Shown here piece by piece: positions 16,030 to 23,403 of a stretch of DNA of 64,000 nt. A model generated the notes under the pieces. That model was not told the DNA's origin. It worked only from the letters and a program-made list of their open reading frames with translations, and made no database searches. The DNA comes from Acidobacteriota bacterium (GTDB lineage Bacteria; Acidobacteriota; Terriglobia; Terriglobales; Acidobacteriaceae), in assembly GCA_016196065.1 (NCBI GenBank), contig JACPYL010000012.1, positions 434,001 to 498,000 of the forward strand, in the 5' to 3' direction. The position numbers were made by a program, and so were the translations under genes. Positions within the stretch are counted from its first letter, which is position 1, and every line of letters starts with the position of its first letter.

Positions 16030-17985
16030 ATGACCTCGGACAACAATTTCAAAGAAGGCCTCAAGCAGCAGGCTGACATCGTTCGCATCGTCGGCGACTA
16101 CGTCAAGCTGCGCAAGGCCGGGGCGCAAAATTTTTCAGGGTTGTGTCCGTTTCACAGCGAGAAGACGCCATCGTTTTCCGTGCATGCCTCGCGGCAGTTC
16201 TACCACTGTTTTGGATGCGGCGCTTCGGGAGACGTTTTCAGCTTCGTCCAAAAAGTCGAGAACATTACCTTCCCGGAGTCCGTTCGCCTGATCGCGCAAA
16301 AACTCGGCGTGCCCATGCCGAAAGTGGCGTTCTCCAGCCCGCAGGAAGCGCACGAAGCGAAGATTCGCATGGCCCTGCTCGACATTCACGAGCGCGCGAC
16401 AACGTTCTTTCAGGAATGTTTGCGGCGTCCTGAGGGAGCGACGGCGCGCGAATATTTGAAAAGCCGCGGGTTGACTGCCGATACCATCGCCACATTCAAG
16501 ATTGGTTACGCCCCGGATTCCGGTTTTTTACTCCGCGATGCGTTGCGGCGTGAATTCGATGAAGCACTGTTGCGCGAGAGCGGCCTTTTCTCGTGGAAGC
16601 ACACAGAGGGCGAACAGCAGGTGCTTCGCTCCGCTCAGGATGACAAGTCAAAAGCAGGTAGTCCCGGCAAAGCAGGCGCCGGACCGGAGAGTTCCAAGCC
16701 CGCAGCCCGTAGCTCGCAGCCCGAAGCCATCTACTCCAAATTCCGCAATCGCGTCATGTTCCCGATTGCCAACGATCAGGGGAAAGTCATCGCGTTCACC
16801 GGGCGGACTCTCGCGACTGACGAAAAAGCCGGACCAAAATATCTGAATTCCCCCGAGACGCCCATCTATTCCAAGTCTCGTGTGCTCTTCAACCTTGACC
16901 ATGCAAAGGAAGCGATTCGCAAACTGGAATACGCGATCCTGGTCGAAGGGCAGATGGACTGCATCTCCGTTTCCGAGGCCGGGTTCCACAACGTGATCGC
17001 TTCGTCCGGCACTGCCTTCACAGAGCTGCAGGCAAAATTGCTGGGACGATTTTCAAAAAACGTCGTCGTCAATTTCGATCCCGACACGGCCGGAGCCCGC
17101 GCCACCGAACGCACGCTTGGCCTGCTCACGGAAGAAGAATTCAATATCAAGGTGCTGACGCTCGAGACCGGATTCGATCCTGACCTTTACATTCGGCGAA
17201 AAGGCCGCGACGCTTACGCCGAAGCCCTGAAACACTCGCAACGTTATTTCGATTACCTGATTGAGCGCGCTCGCGCGCAATTTCCGGCCCGCACGGGCGA
17301 AGGCAAAGTTAAAGCGGTTAACTATCTGCTTCCCCATATCCAACGTGTTCCCAATCGAATTATCCGGGATGAGCTGGCGGCGGAAATTTCCCAAAAACTT
17401 GGCATCGATTCAGGAGTTCTGCGCCAGGAACTGAAACATGCCGCCGGCACGCGGTCAGCCGCGCAGGTAAAAGCGCCCGTCGACGCGCAGATCACTGGAG
17501 CGGAACGTGTCCTGATTCGTGCGCTTTCGTCAGCTACGCAAATGTCTCCAGGATCGTCACGCACTTCGGCTCGCGAGGGTACCGACGAAGAATTCGATCC
17601 AGCGCGGCAGGCGCAATATGTTTTGCAAGCGGAACATCTCCATCAAGGAATGTCCTCGCAGCCGCTGCTGGAAGCGCTTCTACAGGCAGGTCCCGAAACG
17701 CAGGACGTCATGGACCTTGCTCCCACCGAGGCGGACCGTCGTTTGCTGGCGTCGATCCTGATGGATGAAGACGAAGAACTCACGCCCGAAAATCTGGAGG
17801 GCGCCGTGCGGGCTCTGCGGCGGATTCACTTGCGCCGGCGGCTCGAGCAGGTCCAGCAGGAACTCCAGCGCTCCGGCCGGCAGATGGAAGAAATGCAGGC
17901 ATTGCTGCAGGAACGAGTTCGTTTGAAGCGCGCCCTGATGGACCCGAGCGTTGCCGAAAATAGCCCGCCCCCCGCGCCGTTCTAG
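16030..17985 (+). CDS. dnaG: DNA primase with repeat-derived internal insertion
   Basis: Makes RNA primers at the replication fork. The N-terminal CHC2 zinc site is CPFH...CFGC (residues ~40-65). The catalytic core has RNRVMFPIAND, then TOPRIM motifs ILVEGQMDCISV near residue 302 and VVNFDPDTAGARA near residue 346. The C-terminal ~150 residues are the weakly conserved helicase-binding region. Residues ~193-233, between the ESGLF helix and YSKFRNRVMFPI, are an extra segment (VLRSAQDDK... KPAARSSQPEA) encoded by two dispersed repeats. In E. coli about ten residues occupy this loop. The 651-residue total is long for DnaG partly for that reason. Confidence 0.95.
   Translation: MTSDNNFKEGLKQQADIVRIVGDYVKLRKAGAQNFSGLCPFHSEKTPSFSVHASRQFYHCFGCGASGDVFSFVQKVENITFPESVRLIAQKLGVPMPKVAFSSPQEAHEAKIRMALLDIHERATTFFQECLRRPEGATAREYLKSRGLTADTIATFKIGYAPDSGFLLRDALRREFDEALLRESGLFSWKHTEGEQQVLRSAQDDKSKAGSPGKAGAGPESSKPAARSSQPEAIYSKFRNRVMFPIANDQGKVIAFTGRTLATDEKAGPKYLNSPETPIYSKSRVLFNLDHAKEAIRKLEYAILVEGQMDCISVSEAGFHNVIASSGTAFTELQAKLLGRFSKNVVVNFDPDTAGARATERTLGLLTEEEFNIKVLTLETGFDPDLYIRRKGRDAYAEALKHSQRYFDYLIERARAQFPARTGEGKVKAVNYLLPHIQRVPNRIIRDELAAEISQKLGIDSGVLRQELKHAAGTRSAAQVKAPVDAQITGAERVLIRALSSATQMSPGSSRTSAREGTDEEFDPARQAQYVLQAEHLHQGMSSQPLLEALLQAGPETQDVMDLAPTEADRRLLASILMDEDEELTPENLEGAVRALRRIHLRRRLEQVQQELQRSGRQMEEMQALLQERVRLKRALMDPSVAENSPPPAPF
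16615..16728 (+). repeat. Two dispersed repeats inserted in frame inside dnaG
   Basis: Bases 16615-16645 match one arm (15840-15870) of the nearby palindrome at 29 of 31 positions and translate as QQVLRSAQDD. Bases ~16693-16726 are words of the AGCTCGAAG family (CCCGCAGCCCGTAGCTCGCA). Neither disrupts the frame. They fall in a predicted surface loop of the primase catalytic core. Confidence 0.85.
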
Positions 17986-18313
17986 AGATTTTGTAGCGCC
18001 CGGCAGTCCCGGGGCCGCGTCCTAGCCGCCCCATTATGAACGCCCAGTCCGCTATCAGCGATTTGTTATCCGCAACTTAGCGCCGATCATCAACATAGAT
18101 TTTTTGAATTGGACTCTTCCCGGCGCATCCGGCATAGTGATCTCACTTCGCAACCTGCACAGTCAGCAGCCTCTGCGAAGCTGCTTTTGCTCTGCCAGCC
18201 CCGTTTGCTGCACGGCAAATCTCCTGACCTCGTTGGTCTCTTCAAAAACTGAGTGCGCGCCATTTGGTACCGCGACGAACGTGTGCTCACAGCATTCCAT
18301 TACAGGAGATTCC
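17986..18313. other. Intergenic region without a recognisable gene
   Basis: The 328 bases between dnaG and the secreted-protein gene hold no open frame with family resemblance. A GTAGCGCCCGGCAGTCCCGG segment at ~17994 looks like a degenerate piece of a GC-rich repeat. The end contains the AGGAG ribosome binding site for 18314. I could not place a convincing promoter by eye. Confidence 0.5.
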
Positions 18314-18745
18314 ATGAAATCGTTTCGCAAACTCGCTGCTCTTGTTGTCTTCGCCGTAGGTAGTCTCAGCGTTCTCTCCGGCACCGCTTCCGCGCAGTCG
18401 GGAAACGGTTCTTTCACTCTGTCGCATGAAGTGATCTGGCAGAACACGGTGGTCCCGGCGGGAACTTACAGATTTTCTCTGGAGCCGAAAGGTCCAGCCG
18501 CATTGTTGACGCTGCAGAATGTCAGCGCCCGGGGCGGCTTCCTCATCATGGTGACCGATGTGGGAGCGTCGAAATTTGACGATGCCAACCGTCTCGTCAT
18601 GGTATCCAGAGCAGGCAAGAGTTACGTCAGCATACTGGACTTACCGCAGTTTGAAACTGTTTTGCATTTCACCGTGCCCTCCGAAGGCACGGAAAAAGAA
18701 TTGGCTTTGGCCAGCGATACCTCGGTTCCCACACACCTCCGCTAA
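18314..18745 (+). CDS. Small secreted protein of unknown function
   Basis: A 143-residue protein with a clear signal peptide (KSFRKLAALVVFAVGSLSVLSGTASAQ, cleavage near residue 27) and a beta-rich mature part: FTLSHEVIWQNTVVPAGTYRFSLEP, then LLTLQNVSARGGFLIMV. Proteins of this type are common as small exported proteins in Acidobacteria genomes as far as I recall; no function is known to me. ATG 18314 follows a good AGGAG. A 12-base perfect hairpin lies 14 bases past the stop. Confidence 0.75.
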   Translation: MKSFRKLAALVVFAVGSLSVLSGTASAQSGNGSFTLSHEVIWQNTVVPAGTYRFSLEPKGPAALLTLQNVSARGGFLIMVTDVGASKFDDANRLVMVSRAGKSYVSILDLPQFETVLHFTVPSEGTEKELALASDTSVPTHLR

Positions 18746-18759
18746 TCGCTGGTCAATCC

Positions 18760-18790
18760 GAGAGCAGATTCACTGCGCGAATCTGCTCTC
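18760..18790 (+). terminator. Hairpin after the secreted-protein gene
   Basis: Perfect 12-base stem GAGAGCAGATTC (18760-18771) with GAATCTGCTCTC (18779-18790), seven-base loop. The downstream bases (GCCTTCTGACTTG) are only mildly T-rich, so it may terminate weakly or protect the 3' end of the transcript. Confidence 0.6.
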
Positions 18791-18858
18791 GCCTTCTGAC
18801 TTGATTCCCGACTGATTGCGTCAACTTCCCGCCGGGGAATCGGTACAATCTCGAGGAA

Positions 18859-19272
18859 ATGGACAAAGCTCAAAGACAGCTTCGGTTCGTCCAAGCTGGT
18901 TGCATCTCGTTTCTTATCGTATGCATTGTCCTCCTGCATTCTGGTGTGCTTGGCAGTCTCGAACCCGCGGGTCGGGAAATCAAGCTCGTGCAACTTTTTG
19001 TGATGATCATGGCAATCTGGTCCGCTGCGTCGGGGTTCACATTCCAGCGTAGAATGGACCGCGCCGCAGCTAAACCTCAGCGGCCCTCTGCGAAATCGAC
19101 ACCTTTTGCTCGATGGCAAGCCGGAAATGTCATGCGTCTCGCAAGTGCGACGTCAGTCGGAATGTGGGGACTTGTTTTGTACTACTTCAATGGCCCGTTG
19201 TGGGTAGTCGATGCCGCTTTTGCAGTCGGCCTCATTTTGTTGTTAACGTGGCGGCCCGTAGTTCGTGCCTAA
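18859..19272 (+). CDS. Small four-helix membrane protein, unknown
   Basis: A 137-residue protein with hydrophobic segments at about residues 12-31, 44-62, 94-110 and 115-132 and a basic loop (RRMDRAAAKPQRPSAKS) in the middle. No family recognised. The ATG follows a GAGGAA motif. It is convergent with the TonB-like gene downstream. Confidence 0.6.
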   Translation: MDKAQRQLRFVQAGCISFLIVCIVLLHSGVLGSLEPAGREIKLVQLFVMIMAIWSAASGFTFQRRMDRAAAKPQRPSAKSTPFARWQAGNVMRLASATSVGMWGLVLYYFNGPLWVVDAAFAVGLILLLTWRPVVRA

Positions 19273-19288
19273 CTTCTGGCTGCGCTAA

Positions 19289-19744
19289 TTATCGCGGTTC
19301 AAAATTGACGACAATCGTAGTTGATGCTTCAACAGCCTGTCCGTTGAGCTTTAGGGGCTTCCAGCGCCATTGCTTTACCGTCTCTATCACCGCTGCACTA
19401 AGCACTGGATCACCCTTCAGAACTCGAACGGCCGTCGGTCGTCCCTCTTTGTCGATTTCTGCTTCGACCGATACCTTGCCAAAGATGTCCTTTGCCTTTG
19501 CGTCTGGTGGGAAAGTTGGACGCACCATTTTCAGCACCTTCATACTGGGAGGCGTGCAGATGATCTTGGCGACACGCTTGGTTGCATGCTCCTGAGCCAT
19601 GAGAGGAGAAAGCAGAAACAGCAACGCAGTCAAAGATTGTCGGAATTTGCTCACTGGTACTGATGACACCAAACGGACGGTAGAAGTTCCCGGACACTTG
19701 CTCAGGTGCGCTTCTCGGGCAGAATGACATCGCAGGGCTTGCAA
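19289..19744 (-). CDS. TonB C-terminal-like (energy-transducer) secreted protein
   Basis: The C-terminal ~90 residues match the TonB C-terminal fold: RPTFPPDAKAKDIFGKVSVEAEIDKEGRPTAVRVLKGDPVL and AVIETVKQWRWKPLKLNGQAV. No long Pro-rich spanner is present, so it is a stand-alone periplasmic TonB-domain protein rather than a full TonB. The coordinates give the maximal frame, from a TTG 3 bases past the previous gene's stop. A GTG at 19654, followed directly by a signal-peptide-like FRQSLTALLFLLSPLMA, is at least as likely. Acidobacteria often have many such small proteins. Confidence 0.72.
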   Translation of the reverse strand: MQALRCHSAREAHLSKCPGTSTVRLVSSVPVSKFRQSLTALLFLLSPLMAQEHATKRVAKIICTPPSMKVLKMVRPTFPPDAKAKDIFGKVSVEAEIDKEGRPTAVRVLKGDPVLSAAVIETVKQWRWKPLKLNGQAVEASTTIVVNFEPR

Positions 19745-19747
19745 AGA

Positions 19748-20248
19748 TCAGCGAAACCTCTTCTCAGCTTCTGAGAGCGTTTCACGGTTTTTCTGCACTA
19801 ACAAGGAAACGTCCACTGGCTCATCTCTTTCTACACGCTTGGAGATCATCGTAAGCACATTAATATTTGTGCTCGTATTCTTGAAGCGCAGGGTGGGGTC
19901 AGTACCGAACTCATCTGTAATCATGACCCACCGCAAAGGAAGTTCGCTGGCCAATACATCACCGAACACTACGCCTAAGCTCTGCAATTCGTAGGTCTGA
20001 GATTTCTTGAAAACCTTGTCATCGATTAGCCGCTGTAAGATCGGCAAGTCTCTTTTCGTCCTGCTGAGTGCCGTGGTCCCGTATCTCCGTTTCGCCGCAG
20101 CCGCAACGAGCGCTCTCTGCTGATCCAGTCGTTCGCTGTCGGCATGAGACAGCTCTGAGAATTTTGGTTCAGGTGCACGGTCGTGGGAAGACTGGCCGAA
20201 GAGAAAACCCGCCCCACTCAGAATTGCCCACAGTATCAGCGGTTTCAT
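19748..20248 (-). CDS. Secreted protein with DUF3806-like domain
   Basis: A 166-residue protein with signal peptide KPLILWAILSGAGFLFGQ. The region LQSLGVVFGDVLASELPLRWVMITDEFGTDPTLRF resembles DUF3806, a domain of unknown function. The C-terminus is basic and helical. It is immediately upstream of the TonB-domain gene on the same strand and probably co-transcribed. Domain assignment is by eye. Confidence 0.6.
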   Translation of the reverse strand: MKPLILWAILSGAGFLFGQSSHDRAPEPKFSELSHADSERLDQQRALVAAAAKRRYGTTALSRTKRDLPILQRLIDDKVFKKSQTYELQSLGVVFGDVLASELPLRWVMITDEFGTDPTLRFKNTSTNINVLTMISKRVERDEPVDVSLLVQKNRETLSEAEKRFR

Positions 20249-20349
20249 CGGCTAGCAGCCTACCACTAACGGACGATTTTGGTGGGGACAAGAGAGAATG
20301 AGTTTTCACTCTCAAAACCCTATCCGAAAGGTTCGCGTGGTGAGTTTGC

Positions 20350-21075
20350 CTACGACTGGTCCGGAATAGCGACGTCCCCCTTGACTTCGTCGCTCAGTAC
20401 GATCGCCTCCGCAAGTTCTTTCATCGCTTTGCGTTTCTGCCGGCTCTGCCGCTGTAACGCCAGGTAGGCTTGTTCCTCGCTCATTCCGAAATCGCGCTGC
20501 AGGATCCCTTTCGCGCGTTCGACTACTTTCCGTGTCTGCAATTGTTCGGAGAGATCATTGTTAGCAGCTTCCAGGCGGGCGAGTTCGATCTCCGCTCCCA
20601 CCAGGAATCCAATCGTTGAGATCAGCCGGATCTGTTTTGGTTTATAGACGTGGGGCAGACGATGCTGCAGGTTGATCACTCCTACGACGCGTCCCCTGCA
20701 CATCAGCGGCACGGAAAGGAACGCTTCGTAATTATCTTCGGGGAGTTCGTTGAAGAACTGAAAGCGTGGATCTTGTGCCGCCTTTTCGGGTACAGCGACT
20801 GCCTCCTGATGCTGCGCTACCCAACCTGTAATGCCCTCTCCAACGCGGAGTTTCAGGCGATCCACGATCTCGGGGTGCGGATTTTTCGAAGCCCGTAACA
20901 CCAATTCCTCGCCTTCCAGTACGTAAATCAGGCAGGAATCGCATTTCACCAGTGCAGAAGCAAATTCCACAACCCGGCCAAGCACTTCATGGAACTCGTC
21001 CGCCGTTGCCAGCCGGACGCCAATCTCGTGCAATAAATCAACGTTTGAATCCTCAACAGACATAAAAGTGGACAT
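20350..21075 (-). CDS. GAF-ANTAR regulator (RNA-binding antiterminator type)
   Basis: Residues ~8-165 form a GAF domain (LGRVVEFASALVKCDSCLIYVLE, EGITGWVAQHQEAVAVPEKAAQDPRF, LSVPLMCRGRVVGVINLQH). Residues ~180-235 are an ANTAR domain with its conserved Ala-x3-Gly core in VVERAKGILQRDFGMSEEQAYLALQRQSRQK. ANTAR proteins bind paired hairpins in nascent RNA and prevent termination. There is no receiver, so a small ligand sensed by GAF is the likely input. A second start, 4 codons downstream, is possible. Target transcript unknown. Confidence 0.88.
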   Translation of the reverse strand: MSTFMSVEDSNVDLLHEIGVRLATADEFHEVLGRVVEFASALVKCDSCLIYVLEGEELVLRASKNPHPEIVDRLKLRVGEGITGWVAQHQEAVAVPEKAAQDPRFQFFNELPEDNYEAFLSVPLMCRGRVVGVINLQHRLPHVYKPKQIRLISTIGFLVGAEIELARLEAANNDLSEQLQTRKVVERAKGILQRDFGMSEEQAYLALQRQSRQKRKAMKELAEAIVLSDEVKGDVAIPDQS

Positions 21076-21237
21076 GATCTAACGTAGGGTCAAGCCGGGA
21101 AGATGTCTAATTCCAAATTCTGATGCGTGCGATAAACATTTTCCGGCGACAAAGTGACTTGCTTACTGAATCGTTTTAGTTCATATCCGCATCCATGTGC
21201 TGTTAGAAGAAATTTGGGGAGCTGCAAAATTCTGCAC

Positions 21238-21264
21238 GTAGGGACGCGGCTTGCCGCATCTCAC
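21238..21264. repeat. GTAGAGACGCGGCTTGCCGCGTCTC family, copy 1
   Basis: A hairpin-forming repeat, here GTAGGGACGCGGCTTGCCGC followed by ATCTC, located upstream of the histidine kinase gene. Other copies are at 35071-35096 (reverse orientation) and 54925-54949. A second half-related GC-rich hairpin (CGCGGCCAACCGCG) follows at ~21280. Confidence 0.8.
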
Positions 21265-21323
21265 CGCGTGCACAGAAAACGCGGCCAACCGCGTCAGCAT
21301 TTGGATCTGGATTCTCCCAGCCG

Positions 21324-22781
21324 TTGGCAGTTCTCCACTCGACATCGTATCCTCAGCAGGTGCCACCATCATCTCAGCCGCAGCGTTCTCCAACCGCCGG
21401 GCTTCTCCTCGGCCTGGTGCTCACGCTGGCGGCGGTGGTCGCGTATTCGGCATACATCGTTTGGCAGATCAAGGGCCTGCGTCAGCTGCAGAGCGACCTT
21501 GCAGACCGCAACCGCAAAGATTCACTCCAACTGCTGCGCGTCCAGAATGATCTGAACTCTCTCGCGCTCGCGATGCGTGACATGCTGGACGCCGACGAGC
21601 CCTACCCGCTCTCTGCCTGGTCAACACAATTTCAGCGCATCCACGCCGATCTCGATGACGCTCTGCGGCGTGAAGAACAGGTTGCACTCGTGGAGCGATC
21701 GCCGGAGCAACGCGAGTTTTTGCGCTCCGCGCTCGCGCAATTCTGGGACGCTGCCGATCGCACCTTTGTCCTCGCGCAAAATGGCAAGCAGGACGAAGCA
21801 CGCTCCGAAATTCGCGTCTCGTTACAGGCCCGTCAAGCAGCGTTGAGCACAGCCGTCGCCCGCCTGCTCGTGCAGAATAACGAGTACGAGGAGCAGGTCG
21901 CCGCGCGCACCTCGGCGATTTACGATCGCGTGCAGCGTCAGGTGTATGTTTTTCTCGCTGCGACTCTGATTGCCATCGTGCTGACCAGTTTGTACCTGAT
22001 GCGCTCCAACCGCAGATTATTTGCACAACTCGCTGCACTGTCGGCGCAGCGCCGCGACCTGGCGCAAAAACTTATTGCTACGCAGGAATCCACTTTGCGT
22101 TATGTCTCGCGAGAGCTGCATGACGAGTTCGGACAGATTCTCACCGCGGTTGGTTCCATGCTGGGGCGTGCCGAAAAACATACGCCCGAAGGATCTCCCT
22201 TGCGCGTGGAGTTGCATGAAGTGCGCGAGATTGCCCAGAACACCCTGAATACCGTGCGCAGCCTATCGCAGGCGTTGCATCCCGTAATGCTCGACGAAGC
22301 GGGCCTCGAAACAACTCTCGACTGGTATCTCCCGACCGTGGAACGCCAGACCGGCATTGCCTTATCCTATGAAAAGTCAGGCGAAGCATTTCCACTTTCG
22401 AGCGCGGCGGCGGTGCATATCTACAGAATCGTGCAGGAAGCCCTGAACAACGTGACGAGACATTCCGGATCGAAGCAGGCATGGGTGCGCCTCCGCTTTC
22501 TGAACGAATCTCCTGGCGCCTTGCGGGAGGGCATTGCTTCAGCCGCGCCGCCGCCACCACCCGACAGACAGGGGGCTTTAGCCCCTGCCTTACTCGAAGT
22601 GGAAGTCGAAGATCACGGCACGGGATTTGCCCCCGCCAGCGGCCGTCCCGGCATTGGACTGGTGGCGATGCGCGAGCGCGCTCAACTTGTGAACGGTACC
22701 ATTGAATTTCTACAACCTGCGACAGGCGGCACACTGGTAAGGTTGCGTGTCCCTCGGGAGGCGCTTGAAACACATGCCTGA
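21324..22781 (+). CDS. NarL-type sensor histidine kinase with insertion in the ATPase domain
   Basis: A membrane sensor kinase, about 485 residues. TM1 is at residues ~25-48, a periplasmic helical domain follows, and TM2 is at ~210-230. The HisKA_3 box is TLRYVSRELHDEFGQILTAVG (phospho-His in ELHDE). The HATPase part has VQEALNNVTRHSGSKQAW, then GTGFAP and GRPGIGLVAMRERA. Residues ~395-425, between two HATPase strands, hold SPGALREG...PPPPPDRQGALAPALLEV, part of it encoded by a dispersed palindrome. The TTG start is uncertain. It overlaps the response regulator by 8 bases. Confidence 0.88.
   Translation: MAVLHSTSYPQQVPPSSQPQRSPTAGLLLGLVLTLAAVVAYSAYIVWQIKGLRQLQSDLADRNRKDSLQLLRVQNDLNSLALAMRDMLDADEPYPLSAWSTQFQRIHADLDDALRREEQVALVERSPEQREFLRSALAQFWDAADRTFVLAQNGKQDEARSEIRVSLQARQAALSTAVARLLVQNNEYEEQVAARTSAIYDRVQRQVYVFLAATLIAIVLTSLYLMRSNRRLFAQLAALSAQRRDLAQKLIATQESTLRYVSRELHDEFGQILTAVGSMLGRAEKHTPEGSPLRVELHEVREIAQNTLNTVRSLSQALHPVMLDEAGLETTLDWYLPTVERQTGIALSYEKSGEAFPLSSAAAVHIYRIVQEALNNVTRHSGSKQAWVRLRFLNESPGALREGIASAAPPPPPDRQGALAPALLEVEVEDHGTGFAPASGRPGIGLVAMRERAQLVNGTIEFLQPATGGTLVRLRVPREALETHA
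22566..22590 (+). repeat. GGGGCTTTAGCCCC palindrome inside the kinase gene
   Basis: CAGGGGGCTTTAGCCCCTGCC within the HATPase coding region, in frame, translated as DRQGALAPAL and preceded by a run of proline codons. A related GGGCTTTGGCCCC word occurs between rpsB and tsf (~40671-40689). Confidence 0.75.
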
Positions 22782-23403
22782 CAAGATTTCAGTGCTGTTG
22801 GTCGACGATCACGCCATGGTTCGGCAGGGCTTTCGCCGCCTGCTCGAAGACGAATCCGACATTGTCGTGGTGGGAGAATCCGGCGACGGCCTCGACGCCG
22901 TCAAAGTCGCCGGGCAACTCAAGCCGCAAGTGATCGTGATGGACTGTGCGCTCCCGGGCATCAGCGGACTGGTAGCTGCTCGCCGCATTCTCGAAGCCTC
23001 GCCCGACGTCGCCATCCTGATGCTGAGCATGCATTCCGAAGAAACCTGGGTGCGCCAGGCGCTCGACGCCGGCGCTCGCGGATACATCCTCAAAAGTGCG
23101 ATGGAACTCGAACTCCCCGTCGCCATCCGCAAAGTAGCCGCTGGAGAAACTGTGCTTGACCCCGCGGTATCGCGGCCGGCTGCCTTGAAAGGCGAGCGCA
23201 ACGCCGCGCTTACCCCGCGTGAGCTTGAAGTGCTTCAGTTGATCGTGGAAGGTAAATCCAACAAAGAAATTGCGGATCAACTTGGCCTGAGCGCCAACAC
23301 CATCGCCGTGCATCGCGCCAATATCATGGACGCCCTCGGCATTCATAAAACCGCGGAACTGGTCGTCTACGCCATCCGCAACGGGCTGGTGAACATCCCG
23401 TGA
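22774..23403 (+). CDS. NarL/FixJ-type response regulator
   Basis: A 209-residue regulator: receiver domain with VDDHAMVRQGF at the N-terminus, phospho-acceptor Asp near residue 56 in VIVMDCALPG, and Lys in GYILKSA. The C-terminal LuxR HTH is LTPRELEVLQLIVEGKSNKEIADQL with TIAVHRANIMDALG. Start at ATG 22774 is preferred, as it directly precedes the receiver strand. It is coupled to the kinase upstream (8-base overlap) and its stop overlaps the GTG of the exported ASPIC protein. Confidence 0.94.
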   Translation: MPDKISVLLVDDHAMVRQGFRRLLEDESDIVVVGESGDGLDAVKVAGQLKPQVIVMDCALPGISGLVAARRILEASPDVAILMLSMHSEETWVRQALDAGARGYILKSAMELELPVAIRKVAAGETVLDPAVSRPAALKGERNAALTPRELEVLQLIVEGKSNKEIADQLGLSANTIAVHRANIMDALGIHKTAELVVYAIRNGLVNIP

